A DNA stretch of 64,000 nt, taken from assembly GCA_015660965.1 (NCBI GenBank), contig JACTVG010000001.1, positions 372,001 through 436,000 on the forward strand, in the 5' to 3' direction. Below the pieces are notes generated by a model. The model worked only from the letters and a program-made list of their open reading frames with translations. It had not been told where the DNA came from and made no database searches. This document shows positions 20,901-27,445 of the stretch, piece by piece; position 1 is the stretch's first letter; each line of letters begins with the position of its first letter. The position numbers were made by a program, and so were the translations under genes. The DNA comes from Methanoregulaceae archaeon. Lineage in GTDB: Archaea; Halobacteriota; Methanomicrobia; Methanomicrobiales; Methanospirillaceae.

Positions 20901-21531
20901 CAAGTGCAATTGCCGTATCGTAAGCGCCAATAGATTCTTCAAACTGTTCAAGTTTGAAAAGTGCATTTCCTTTGTTGACCCATGCCGGAACAAATTTTGG
21001 AAGAATACTAATTGCTCTATCAATTATTTCGATTGCATCTTTGAAACGTCCGATCTTGATTAGTACATTACCTTTATTATTCCAAGCGTCGGTATCATTT
21101 GGCCGTAAACTGATTGCACGGTCGTATGCATTGATTGCGTCATCATGTTGACCCAGATTATCGAGCGCAGTACCTTTATTAAACCAAACGACCGCTTGGT
21201 CGCGATCGATTGAGATTGCGTGGTTAAGAGCGGTAAGTGCTTCTTTATATCTCCCGAGCTTATTCAGTGCCGAACCTTTGTTGTTCCATGCAACAGCATG
21301 ATCTGGATTGAATTCAAGAGCTTTATCATACGCCGAATTTGCTTCTTCGTATCGTCCTAATCGGTTAAGTGCGTTAGCCTTGTTATACCATGCATCTGCG
21401 TATCGAGGAAGGACAGAAATTACACGATCAAATTCTGCTGTCGCCTCCTCATAACGCCCGAGCTTTATTAGCGCAATACCTCTATTGTACCATTTATATG
21501 CGTCTTCCTGATCACTCATTTCTTTCCGCAC
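14944..21531 (-). CDS. Giant TPR protein, 2195 residues, about 60 tandem repeats
   Basis: Nearly the whole protein consists of 34-residue tetratricopeptide repeats of the type AWxNKGxALxxLGRxEEAIxAYDxALxxxPxx. Eight repeats fill residues 9-285. A Pro/Glu/Thr-rich linker spans about 293-345, and then about 54 further repeats run almost to the end (LLKQ). There is no signal peptide or membrane helix, so it should be cytoplasmic, a long superhelical scaffold. The GTG start at 21531 is supported by GGAG seven bases upstream. Pairs of repeats near the C-terminus are almost identical, a sign of recent duplication. A J-domain/TPR membrane protein is encoded upstream on the same strand. The binding partner is unknown. 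Confidence 0.93.
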   Translation of the reverse strand: MRKEMSDQEDAYKWYNRGIALIKLGRYEEATAEFDRVISVLPRYADAWYNKANALNRLGRYEEANSAYDKALEFNPDHAVAWNNKGSALNKLGRYKEALTALNHAISIDRDQAVVWFNKGTALDNLGQHDDAINAYDRAISLRPNDTDAWNNKGNVLIKIGRFKDAIEIIDRAISILPKFVPAWVNKGNALFKLEQFEESIGAYDTAIALDPKNADAWNGKGLVLQHIGKTEEATDAFDQAIAHRPNFAAAWFAKAEILRDLGQNERAQSAYETSVALDPKFEEIWKQEVVVPTVPEKLEKPVKSVEVTISEPSFETGPVLEKEPTIETEPEIETIAIPVTEDAVSWHNKGLALLPLGKFEEAIEAYDKALALDSNDPIIWNNKGTALDRLGHHGEALASYNKALEINPNDAIIWCNRGGALNKLGRVDEAIESYERAIKIDPRDSVAWFNKGLILVSLNQNDGALESINRVLTLEPEDSRAWAIKGYLLIRVNRFQDALDACNHAIEIDPHDGTTWKNRGIILGKIGRFDEAIESFDHAIDEKADDAILWNEKGSALKELGNYEQAIASYQKALDLDPQDAVIWNNRGLALSNFGMHKEAIFAFEKANELRPDFTLAWTNKGNVLSELGRYDEVVDAYDRSIALNPQDPIVWYSKGSTLLKLQKFEDAFSAFERAISIRSDYGHAWFGKGTSLAAIGKNEEAVDALNHGLRFEPDFSDGWNQLGVVLRTINRLDEAVDSFNKAIALDPDNPTIWKNLGESLFNLQQYADAISAYDRVNDLQPNDATAWFGKGNALTAIGKYEDAVAVFDRVLTLVPGNAQAWATKGELLVKLGRPTEAVTALDRSLTLQPNSVSTLFMKGRALQSTGNYDAALEAYDKVLALDPTYAEGWAEKGNALSNKDNHEEAIRAYTSALTLNPADHVSWNNKASALNELGRYDEAIEAYDKSLALDPNNAIVWINKASVLINLGKHERAISALDVAINMAPSYALAWFNKGHALDALGQEEDAISAYETAITIQPTYAEAWYSKGRVLDKINRHDDAINAYKKAIEYRPSYSDAWSSLGIAFLDLKQYNEAIDAFDHCLSNEPDNVHLWLTKGKALEAQQRFSEALDAYEHAIVLVPNDISIWNAKAAILKNIGKLPEAIDAYDHITTLDPQSAVTWFSKGSILFSLGRAREAIAAIDRGLAIDDTNANAHAIKGQALKNLERTEESIGEYNRALAINPQNAYIWNLQGNALTEFKQFQEALESYDHAIGIDPENAAIWNSRGTILTILGRYPESIDSFDKGLAIEPEDPVLWFNRGVALNNLERYDDALEAFDRTIKISPNNPDAWNSRGDTLIKLGRYDEAIEAFDRSLAINPKNASVWYNKGTCLRTKGRDEEAVTAFDQGISLDAGNADIWFNKGSALHNLKKLEEALQALDHAIDLNQKHANAWFEKGDILTRMGHFEEAISAYNRALSIEPNHVDAWFGKGSAFIELKKYEEAVAAFDATLAIDGRSSKTWFGKADALSKLHRFSDAVSAYESGLALDSSNANAWYEKGNTLFDLGEYHDALAAYERAVAIDPGRIAAWNGQGSALVGLKRFDEAVSVFDGALEIDANDPVILTNKGSALEQIGKLREAIDLYDSALKSLPEDSDVWYSKGICLLRLGSFDEAISAFDQVLSINPNDLGALHNRGITLIRLGKPEDAITALDNILAINQDDAIAWNSKGTALTMTGRYDDALVAYEKSLEINPKDANTWFNKGNVLTDLKRFEEATESYDRALAIKPDDGEVWQNKALALIASDKPANAIPALDRALAINPDDADVWNTKGSILDKLGKHEEAVVAYEKALTLDPSHPTGWKNKGVALHKLGRFEEAVDAYDRALALDPEHAGGWNNKGNALHRLGRHEEAIAAYEQALARHPNHPVGWKNKGLALHKLGRFEEAIAAYDRALAIKSDDADVWYNKGNALNRLGRPSEALTALERSLAINESDASAWNNKGSALNRLGKHEEAIAAYDRAISINPNDADTWFNKGNALTKLGRFEEAIDAYNSALSINPYDAASWINKGSALNRINMHAEAVEAYDHALSLDPNNAVGWINRGSALKKISRFDEAIASYDRGLSIEPTNKKGWFYKGSVLGELQRHAEALVAFDRAITLDQSDANSWVNKGIALQMLGRYREALAAYNRVLALNPHDEKVQRMKNEMIRLLKQ

Positions 21532-21595
21532 GTCACCACTCCTTCCAGATACTAAGTTAGAAACTATCTTGATACTGATTAAAAATAATACTACT

Positions 21596-21838
21596 CTACC
21601 TTTCCCAAACTATTTTGCCAGCATATGATATCTCCTGAATCCGGTGATAAGGGATATATTTTATCCCTATCTCCGATTCGATCTCCATATAGAATGCGTC
21701 CAGGGCCCGAATATTATTACCCTTGACGCATGAGCGATCTCCCGGTGAACCTCTATCAATATAACAAACCTCTACTTCAGAAAATCGATATCGTAGATCG
21801 AACCGGTATTTCAAGAGAAGTTCGTGGCTTTTTCTCAT
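21596..21838 (-). CDS. UPF0248 (DUF504) family protein
   Basis: This 80-residue archaeal protein matches the UPF0248 pattern: an N-terminal RKSHELLLKYRFD, then VCYIDRG, and a C-terminal IPYHRIQEISYAGKIVWER in which IPYHRI-x-G-VW-R is the hallmark. The family is thought to bind RNA but has no proven function. It lies 18 bases past the J-domain gene and 64 bases before the giant TPR gene, all on the minus strand. Confidence 0.82.
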   Translation of the reverse strand: MRKSHELLLKYRFDLRYRFSEVEVCYIDRGSPGDRSCVKGNNIRALDAFYMEIESEIGIKYIPYHRIQEISYAGKIVWER

Positions 21839-21856
21839 GTTCTATATTAAGGGATT

Positions 21857-22843
21857 TTAACCAAACACCATTTTCATTAGCGTCTGACTAGTGCTGGCAT
21901 CATGATTCTCTGGTTCGAGAATCCCAGCGTTATCAAACGCTGCACGTGCTTCTTTTTTCTGCCCCAAATTCATGAGGGCAATACCCCGATTTGTCCATAT
22001 CCATGCTAAGTTAGAATTTTTCTGCAGGGCGCGATCAGTATAATAAAGCGCATCATCATATTTCCCAAGTCCAAGAAGAGCTGTACCTTTTTGTCCAAGC
22101 GCCAACGAATCTTCAGGTGCAAAATTAATAACTTGGTCAAATGATTGTGATGCATCCTGATAACATCCAAGAAGATTCTGTGTAATCCCTTTTTTGTACC
22201 AGACATCGATTAATGATATGTCTGGATTTTGAGAAATTACAGCATCATAGGCACTGAGTGCATCTTCATAATCCCCGACTTTAAAAAGTTCGTCGCCTTT
22301 TTGTAGAATTTGGATGTAATTGTCCGATAACACGGTAGAACTGGTTTGAGTTTGAGGTACGGTGTGAGTTTTGTCATTAAGAGGTAAATTAAAAGAATTT
22401 AGTGCATTTATCATTACAACTATGATTAATACGAAAACAAAAACAGCTGCGCAGAAACCTACTGCATAGCGGATTTTTGCCGAAAATATCCACGATTGTT
22501 TTTTCTTTGGTTTTTTGTAAATTTTGGTGAATCCATGAGATTCAGTGTCTTCAGTATATGAACTGGGCTCGGATTTTTTCTGTTGTTCTTGGTCGCGTTG
22601 TGTTTTCTTAAAAGTTTTCTTTATGGTAAATTCTTCTCTAGATAAATATTCGTCATATTTTTTTCTTTGAAGGGGATTTAACAAAAGCTCTGCCGCTTCA
22701 TTGATTTCTCTCATTCTATCTTCTGAATCAGGATGATTGCTTACATCAGGGTGCCATTTTTTAACCTTTTTTCTATACGCAGCGGCTATTTCTTCAGATG
22801 TTGCATCTCTCGTTACGCCAAGGATATCGTAGAGGTCTACCAT
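21857..22843 (-). CDS. Membrane J-domain protein with TPRs
   Basis: The 328-residue protein has an N-terminal J domain (residues 1-68) with HPD at 31-33, which stimulates DnaK-type ATPases. A charged, Lys-rich linker leads to one membrane helix at about 125-148. A Thr/Gln-rich stretch and about four TPRs (about 177-320) follow. By topology the J domain would face the cytoplasm and the TPRs would lie outside. It could recruit Hsp70 at the membrane. Its TPR consensus (GDYEDALSAYDAVISQNPD) is close to that of the giant TPR protein downstream. Confidence 0.85.
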   Translation of the reverse strand: MVDLYDILGVTRDATSEEIAAAYRKKVKKWHPDVSNHPDSEDRMREINEAAELLLNPLQRKKYDEYLSREEFTIKKTFKKTQRDQEQQKKSEPSSYTEDTESHGFTKIYKKPKKKQSWIFSAKIRYAVGFCAAVFVFVLIIVVMINALNSFNLPLNDKTHTVPQTQTSSTVLSDNYIQILQKGDELFKVGDYEDALSAYDAVISQNPDISLIDVWYKKGITQNLLGCYQDASQSFDQVINFAPEDSLALGQKGTALLGLGKYDDALYYTDRALQKNSNLAWIWTNRGIALMNLGQKKEARAAFDNAGILEPENHDASTSQTLMKMVFG

Positions 22844-23223
22844 AATATCTGCTTTGTTGAAACCTTTCTATTGGGATTGTTGAATCTTTTGTACTAAATC
22901 ATTCAAATCAGACATATCTATATTTGCCTGGTTTACATCCGCATTTGTCCTGTCTTTTGCATCGTTTGCTTACCATCTTTTGTCTGCTAGATATGGACCA
23001 TTATGAAAATTTATCCATAAATCGTGTATCTATTTAAAGAAAAATTATTTCGGAATGTTTATTTATGGTATTTAACTAAAAAAACTTCCATCCTAAGCCA
23101 GTCTAAGCTATCCGTCGGGATAGCTACAGTGACAGCTTATCAGGATTCCAGTTTTCCGATTCTTGGGATGAAGGCGCTGGAGCAACAGCGCTCGAACTAG
23201 TTTGTGTAAAAGGATGGTAAAAA
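22844..23223. other. AT-rich intergenic stretch before the collagen-like gene
   Basis: No gene with support was found. The minus strand holds a 34-codon open stretch ending at 22872 with a coiled-coil-like sequence (NDLVQKIQQSQ) but with no good start. It may be the remnant of a gene. TATA-like sequence near 23050-23080 could be the promoter for the plus-strand collagen-like gene. Confidence 0.4.
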
Positions 23224-24033
23224 ATGGGGAAAAAAATTATCATGGTTTGTATTGCAATCGTTTTGATTGCCATGATTGTAATGCCAGTAGCTGCAATCGT
23301 TACACCACCTGCAAATCCGAATGGTAGGCCATTCGACGATATGTGGAAGGCAGTTTTGAATTTACAAACGCAAATTACCGCTTTAACACAAACGGTGAAT
23401 AACATCAAATTGACGCCGGGACCGCAAGGACCAGCTGGACCCGCCGGAGCTACAGGAGCTACCGGATCAGCGGGGGCTGTAGGGCCAGCAGGAGCTCAGG
23501 GACCCGCTGGACCGGTAGGACCAATGGGACCGCAAGGACCGCCCGGATCTGCCGGAGCAACAGGACCCGCTGGAGCTGATGGAGCTCAAGGACCAAAAGG
23601 TGATACGGGACCAGCAGGAGCACAAGGGCCTCAGGGAGTTGCGGGACCTAAAGGGGATCCTGGACCGCAAGGACCAGCAGGAGCTATTGGACCCCAAGGA
23701 CCACCTGGACCCTCTTCACCTGGATTAGGACCGTGGGTTGAAATGACTTGGAATTATGATTACACGGCCGACAGGGATATATTTGTTACTGCATGGTGTA
23801 ACCATAATGGCTTTACTCGGGTGGCTATCGTCAGTAATTTAGGCAGTCACTCTACGATTGATACAACTATAGCAGAGAGTTCACATCAAGTCGTAGAGGG
23901 TGTAAGTTCTACTACTTTGGTTACAGAGTCAGTATCCGCGATGATTGGGAAGGGGGAAAAATTTAACGTTCGAAATATGCCTAATGCATGTTATGAATCT
24001 CACGCGTATTTGAGACAAGTTAATCCCCCGTGA
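23224..24033 (+). CDS. Secreted collagen-like (Gly-X-Y) protein
   Basis: This 269-residue protein has a signal-peptide-like N-terminus (KK, then a hydrophobic stretch to about residue 24, VAAIV). A heptad-like segment at about 38-62 could nucleate a trimer. Residues 66-164 are 33 uninterrupted Gly-X-Y triplets, rich in Pro at X and Ala/Gln/Pro at Y, including GPKGDT and GPKGDP, which stabilise triple helices. The last 100 residues look like a beta-rich globular domain with two cysteines and no anchor. It is probably an extracellular fibre or adhesin-like protein. The gene stands alone. No C-terminal sorting motif was recognised. Confidence 0.88.
   Translation: MGKKIIMVCIAIVLIAMIVMPVAAIVTPPANPNGRPFDDMWKAVLNLQTQITALTQTVNNIKLTPGPQGPAGPAGATGATGSAGAVGPAGAQGPAGPVGPMGPQGPPGSAGATGPAGADGAQGPKGDTGPAGAQGPQGVAGPKGDPGPQGPAGAIGPQGPPGPSSPGLGPWVEMTWNYDYTADRDIFVTAWCNHNGFTRVAIVSNLGSHSTIDTTIAESSHQVVEGVSSTTLVTESVSAMIGKGEKFNVRNMPNACYESHAYLRQVNPP
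23419..23715 (+). repeat. Gly-X-Y coding repeat
   Basis: A stretch of 297 bases encoding 33 perfect Gly-X-Y triplets, with a GGA-rich nine-base periodicity. Such tracts change length easily by slippage or recombination. Confidence 0.9.
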
Positions 24034-24205
24034 AAAAATCTACACTTTCCTTTTTTGTTCTCAATATCCGCAGTCATTCATGAAGCTGGAGCATATCGGG
24101 CATTATCGCTTTACGTTCCATATTCTCAAAACAGGGCTTTTTTAAAAATGGGCAATAGCGTTGATCGGTTGAGCGATAATTACTGGGCTTTTAGTTTCTA
24201 TGTGA

Positions 24206-24364
24206 TTAATCGTCATTTTCTAAGTGGTGGCTATCAATCTTCACTGTACCACATTCACAGAGCCAACCACAAGGATGGTATCGGTTCTTTGTTCTAGTAT
24301 AGATCCGTTGCATCTTTGCACCACATTTTGGGTGTGGACATTTAGGGTGTTCAATATCTACCAT
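24206..24364 (-). CDS. Small zinc-ribbon protein, 52 residues
   Basis: An ATG at 24364 on the minus strand opens 52 codons to TAA at 24206-24208. The product begins MVDIEHPKCPHPKCGAKM and later has HPCGWLCECGTVK. The CPHPKC knuckle and the C-x4-C-x-C set (Cys at 36, 40 and 42 in HPCGWLCEC) make a plausible zinc ribbon with about five cysteines. An open frame on the opposite strand lacks any such pattern. The function is unknown; many archaeal zinc ribbons of this size bind nucleic acid. Confidence 0.65.
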   Translation of the reverse strand: MVDIEHPKCPHPKCGAKMQRIYTRTKNRYHPCGWLCECGTVKIDSHHLENDD

Positions 24365-24643
24365 AAAAAAGATGTATAGCATCTTTAATTAAAATACGTT
24401 TGTAAAACTGTCCGATTGACTGTTTAAAAGTGCTTAAAAAACGATAGTCTACACGTTCCCAAATTGCATATCGTAGAATGTTATTATCGTCATGCGGTTA
24501 CGACAGGGAATTTTCGAATGATCATTTGATGCTCGATCTCATGAATATTTCATTTAATCATTCACTTGCTCTTGTCGCAATTCAAGATGTCTCAGTTTAA
24601 AAATTGCTGGATGTTATTAACTTTCACGAAGAAATGGGTCCTT

Positions 24644-25516
24644 TTAGACCAGCGGCTCTGGATGAGCATCGCTTATAACCGGAAGTTTTGTCGTTTTAAC
24701 AACAAAGGGCTCTGGTGATCGTGCCATCTTTTCAACGATCAACAGTTTTCCTTTCTGTGTAATTGCAAAGACTGGAACAGCAGTACCAGCTTGGACCAGG
24801 GCCTTACTTCCCGCGATTTCACGCATTGCTTTTGATGCGCAAGCAGTTACGATATCACAAGTATCGACAAGTCGTTTAATCTCATCTTTAGACAGTCCTG
24901 TTACATGCACGGCAAAGATCAGAGCATCAGGATATGCCGAACGAATGTTTTCTGCAGCCTTAGGATCGGCGACAGTCACTGCAATCTTTTTGAACTTTCT
25001 CTTTACGGCTAATCCAAAACCTGCTAGCTGGTCAATCTTACCGGTTGATCGATCAAGCACGAATCCTCCTTGTTTTTCGATACGATCTATTACTGCTTGT
25101 ATCGGCGTAGTACTCACAAGACCAGACATCCTGCCTCCTATCCCTTGCACCAGTTCTGGTTTTGTCACGATCACAGTCCCTGCCCCGTCACAGGCAAGAA
25201 CAACGGCATCGAGGAAACGTTCCTGAACTCCAAAACTGAGTAGTTCAGATGCCCCAAATCCAACAAATTCCCTCCGGTCGACTACCTCCCTTTGATCCGT
25301 GCACATACCAAACGATTTAATTCGATGTTCAATATTCGCCTTGACATGTTCTTTTGTAATCTTAGGAATTGGGTACGCAAACCGTTTAGCTAGCGGGCAA
25401 TCTGCAATTATTGGATCACCAACTTCGATTACTTCACCATTTCGGATTACAATCCGACATTTTCCGATCGCTTGAATTATATGTTCGTCTTTGCGGTTTT
25501 GCTGATGGCTGGTCAT
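24644..25516 (-). CDS. Methanogenesis marker protein 8 (DUF2099)
   Basis: This 290-residue protein matches the conserved, methanogen-restricted family known as methanogenesis marker 8. Visible features are CRIVIRNGEVIEVG, a DCPLAKRF segment, FGMCTDQREVV, VVLACDGAGTVIV and TACASKAMREIAG. The family's reaction is not established. Its distribution links it to methyl-coenzyme M reductase biology. It supports assignment of the window to a methanogen. The gene stands alone, divergent from the membrane protein at 25585. Confidence 0.88.
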   Translation of the reverse strand: MTSHQQNRKDEHIIQAIGKCRIVIRNGEVIEVGDPIIADCPLAKRFAYPIPKITKEHVKANIEHRIKSFGMCTDQREVVDRREFVGFGASELLSFGVQERFLDAVVLACDGAGTVIVTKPELVQGIGGRMSGLVSTTPIQAVIDRIEKQGGFVLDRSTGKIDQLAGFGLAVKRKFKKIAVTVADPKAAENIRSAYPDALIFAVHVTGLSKDEIKRLVDTCDIVTACASKAMREIAGSKALVQAGTAVPVFAITQKGKLLIVEKMARSPEPFVVKTTKLPVISDAHPEPLV

Positions 25517-25584
25517 AAATGTTCCACCTAATTATTAAGAACGTGTTATTTTAAAGAACCTGATATCGGCAAGTGCAAGGACAT

Positions 25585-26379
25585 ATGAAGAATCCTTACC
25601 AATTAACTGACGTGAATGGCAGAGGAAGGTTTGAAGAAATCGACATGGTACGTGGGATTGCAATCCTAATGATGATTATATTCCACACACTCTTCGATCT
25701 ATATTTTTTCGGTTTGTATCCAATCGATGTAACAACAGGTTTCTGGCGTTATTTTGCATTCACCATCGCATCACTCTTTCTCCTAATCGTAGGTATTTCA
25801 CTTATAATCAGTCACGCGAGAGCTGTTCAAAATATTTCGAAAGACAATGAGAGCGAATCAATCAAAATACTATTGAAGTATTTTAAGAGAGGTGCTGGAA
25901 TTTTTGGATGTGGCCTGTTGGTTACAGTAGCCACATGGTTCTATTTGGGTGAAGGGTTTGTCATTTTCGGTATTTTGCACCTTATTGGGCTCTCAATAAT
26001 TCTTGCACCGTTTTTCTTTAGATTTAAAAAGAATAATGTCCTAATTGGGGTTCTCTGTATTATCATCGGAATCGTGCTTACTTCATCTGGCATGAATGGT
26101 TCAATATTTTCACTATGGCTCGGCATCCCCCCCGCACCATTTTACTCCGTAGACTATACGCCGCTGTTCCCATGGTTTGGGGTTGTTCTCATTGGTATGG
26201 GAATTGGGGAGCAGTTATATCCAAATGGAAAAAGGTCATTCAGTATGCCCAATGTACCAGAAAAGTTAATTTCACCGTTCGCGTTTTTGGGGCGGCATTC
26301 GCTCATTATTTACTTAATTCACCAGCCGATACTCATTACTATCCTTCATATCTTTACTGGTGTCCCTTTATTCGGATAA
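25585..26379 (+). CDS. DUF1624 / heparan-alpha-glucosaminide acetyltransferase-like membrane protein
   Basis: A 264-residue polytopic membrane protein with about seven hydrophobic helices. The start region RFEEIDMVRGIAILMMIIFHTLFD carries the R-G-x-A-I and catalytic-type His pattern of the DUF1624/acyltransferase-3-like superfamily, and SLIIYLIHQPILI near the C-terminus is also typical. Members move acyl groups across membranes to sugars, but the substrate here is unknown. An ATG at 25585 with AAGG upstream is preferred to the GTG at 25573. Confidence 0.78.
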   Translation: MKNPYQLTDVNGRGRFEEIDMVRGIAILMMIIFHTLFDLYFFGLYPIDVTTGFWRYFAFTIASLFLLIVGISLIISHARAVQNISKDNESESIKILLKYFKRGAGIFGCGLLVTVATWFYLGEGFVIFGILHLIGLSIILAPFFFRFKKNNVLIGVLCIIIGIVLTSSGMNGSIFSLWLGIPPAPFYSVDYTPLFPWFGVVLIGMGIGEQLYPNGKRSFSMPNVPEKLISPFAFLGRHSLIIYLIHQPILITILHIFTGVPLFG

Positions 26380-26504
26380 AACAACATTTTTGTTCCGTAA
26401 TCACGAATGAATTGTAAGATTATATCTGGGGAAATTGTAGCCCGAGTTAAAAATTATTACCGATTCTCTTAATCTGGTTTGAAATAAACTATTAATTGAA
26501 ATCC

Positions 26505-27434
26505 ATGCTCTGGTTTGTGCTCTCATTTATTGGAGCAATCGCAGATGCAGGATACTATCTTTCGGTGAAAAAATTTTTACAAACTATTGATCCGTTTATT
26601 CTTGCAACCGGAAGTTTCTTTTTTGCTGGAATTTTCCTTTTTATAATCTCATTGTTTCAAGGATTTCCTACCATAGGACATGACTTTCTTGGAGCAATCT
26701 TCATCTCATCTTTCCTTGGTATTTTGGCTGTCTTACTCTCATATTCTGCCCTTCAGAGTACAGATATCTCACTTTCGGTACCGATGATCTCATTCACCCC
26801 CTTTTTTCTTATTGTGACAGCGATTATCCTCCTTCACGAGATTCCATCATTAATGGGGGTGGTTGGAATAGTTACTATCGTAATTGGGTCCTATATGTTG
26901 AACCTTCCTTCAGCTCACAAAAGCTTAATTGAACCATTTAGGTCGGTGTTTACGAATCGCGGTGTTCTGTTGATGCTTGTCGTTGCATTTCTCTATGCTG
27001 TTTCAGTCAACTTTGACAAGATTATCATGCTGAACTCGGATGCTACGTTCGGATCATCGATTGTATACTTGATTATGGGAACTGTATTTGCGTGTATTTT
27101 ATCACTTAAAAGATTTTGGAAAAAGAAATCCTTAAAATCGTCAAATTCTCTTTTTGAATTCAAACAAAAGGACCGGACAGATGTAACCAAAAAAGTCCTG
27201 CAAAATATTTGGCAATGCATTTTGATTGCAGTCTTCCTCTCTCTCGCGGCAGTAAGTATCAATATTGCATATAATATGCAAATCGTTCCATATGTAATTG
27301 CAATAAAAAGAACCAGTATTATTATCATCGTGCTATACGGTGGTTATATTTTCCGAGAGTGTGAGTTAATGCGCCGATTTATTGGAGCAGTCTTTATGGT
27401 TGTTGGTGCAGTTTTAATTGTTCTTTTTAACTAA
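26505..27434 (+). CDS. EamA/DMT-family transporter
   Basis: A 309-residue membrane protein with ten hydrophobic segments arranged as two EamA repeats (about 1-140 and 150-309) split by a charged loop at about 207-240. The repeat ends, VVGIVTIVIGSYML and GAVFMVVGAVLIVL, are the classic DMT signatures. It probably exports a metabolite or drug; the substrate cannot be told. The ATG at 26505 is used; an in-frame TTG lies nine bases earlier. Confidence 0.82.
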   Translation: MLWFVLSFIGAIADAGYYLSVKKFLQTIDPFILATGSFFFAGIFLFIISLFQGFPTIGHDFLGAIFISSFLGILAVLLSYSALQSTDISLSVPMISFTPFFLIVTAIILLHEIPSLMGVVGIVTIVIGSYMLNLPSAHKSLIEPFRSVFTNRGVLLMLVVAFLYAVSVNFDKIIMLNSDATFGSSIVYLIMGTVFACILSLKRFWKKKSLKSSNSLFEFKQKDRTDVTKKVLQNIWQCILIAVFLSLAAVSINIAYNMQIVPYVIAIKRTSIIIIVLYGGYIFRECELMRRFIGAVFMVVGAVLIVLFN

Positions 27435-27445
27435 TAAATTACTTT

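Noticed and set aside
14944-21531. A CRISPR-like or tandem DNA repeat in the region with 102-base periodicity
   Set aside because: The period equals 34 codons and the frame is open throughout with TPR consensus. It is a coding repeat.
22872-22973. A 34-codon minus-strand stretch with coiled-coil-like sequence before the collagen-like gene
   Set aside because: It begins just after a stop and has no start codon except one 15 codons from its end. It could be a gene remnant, but evidence is too thin.
24055-24297. An 80-codon plus-strand frame after the collagen-like gene
   Set aside because: It has only a weak start and no recognisable pattern. It overlaps the cysteine-rich minus-strand gene at 24206-24364, which is the better candidate.
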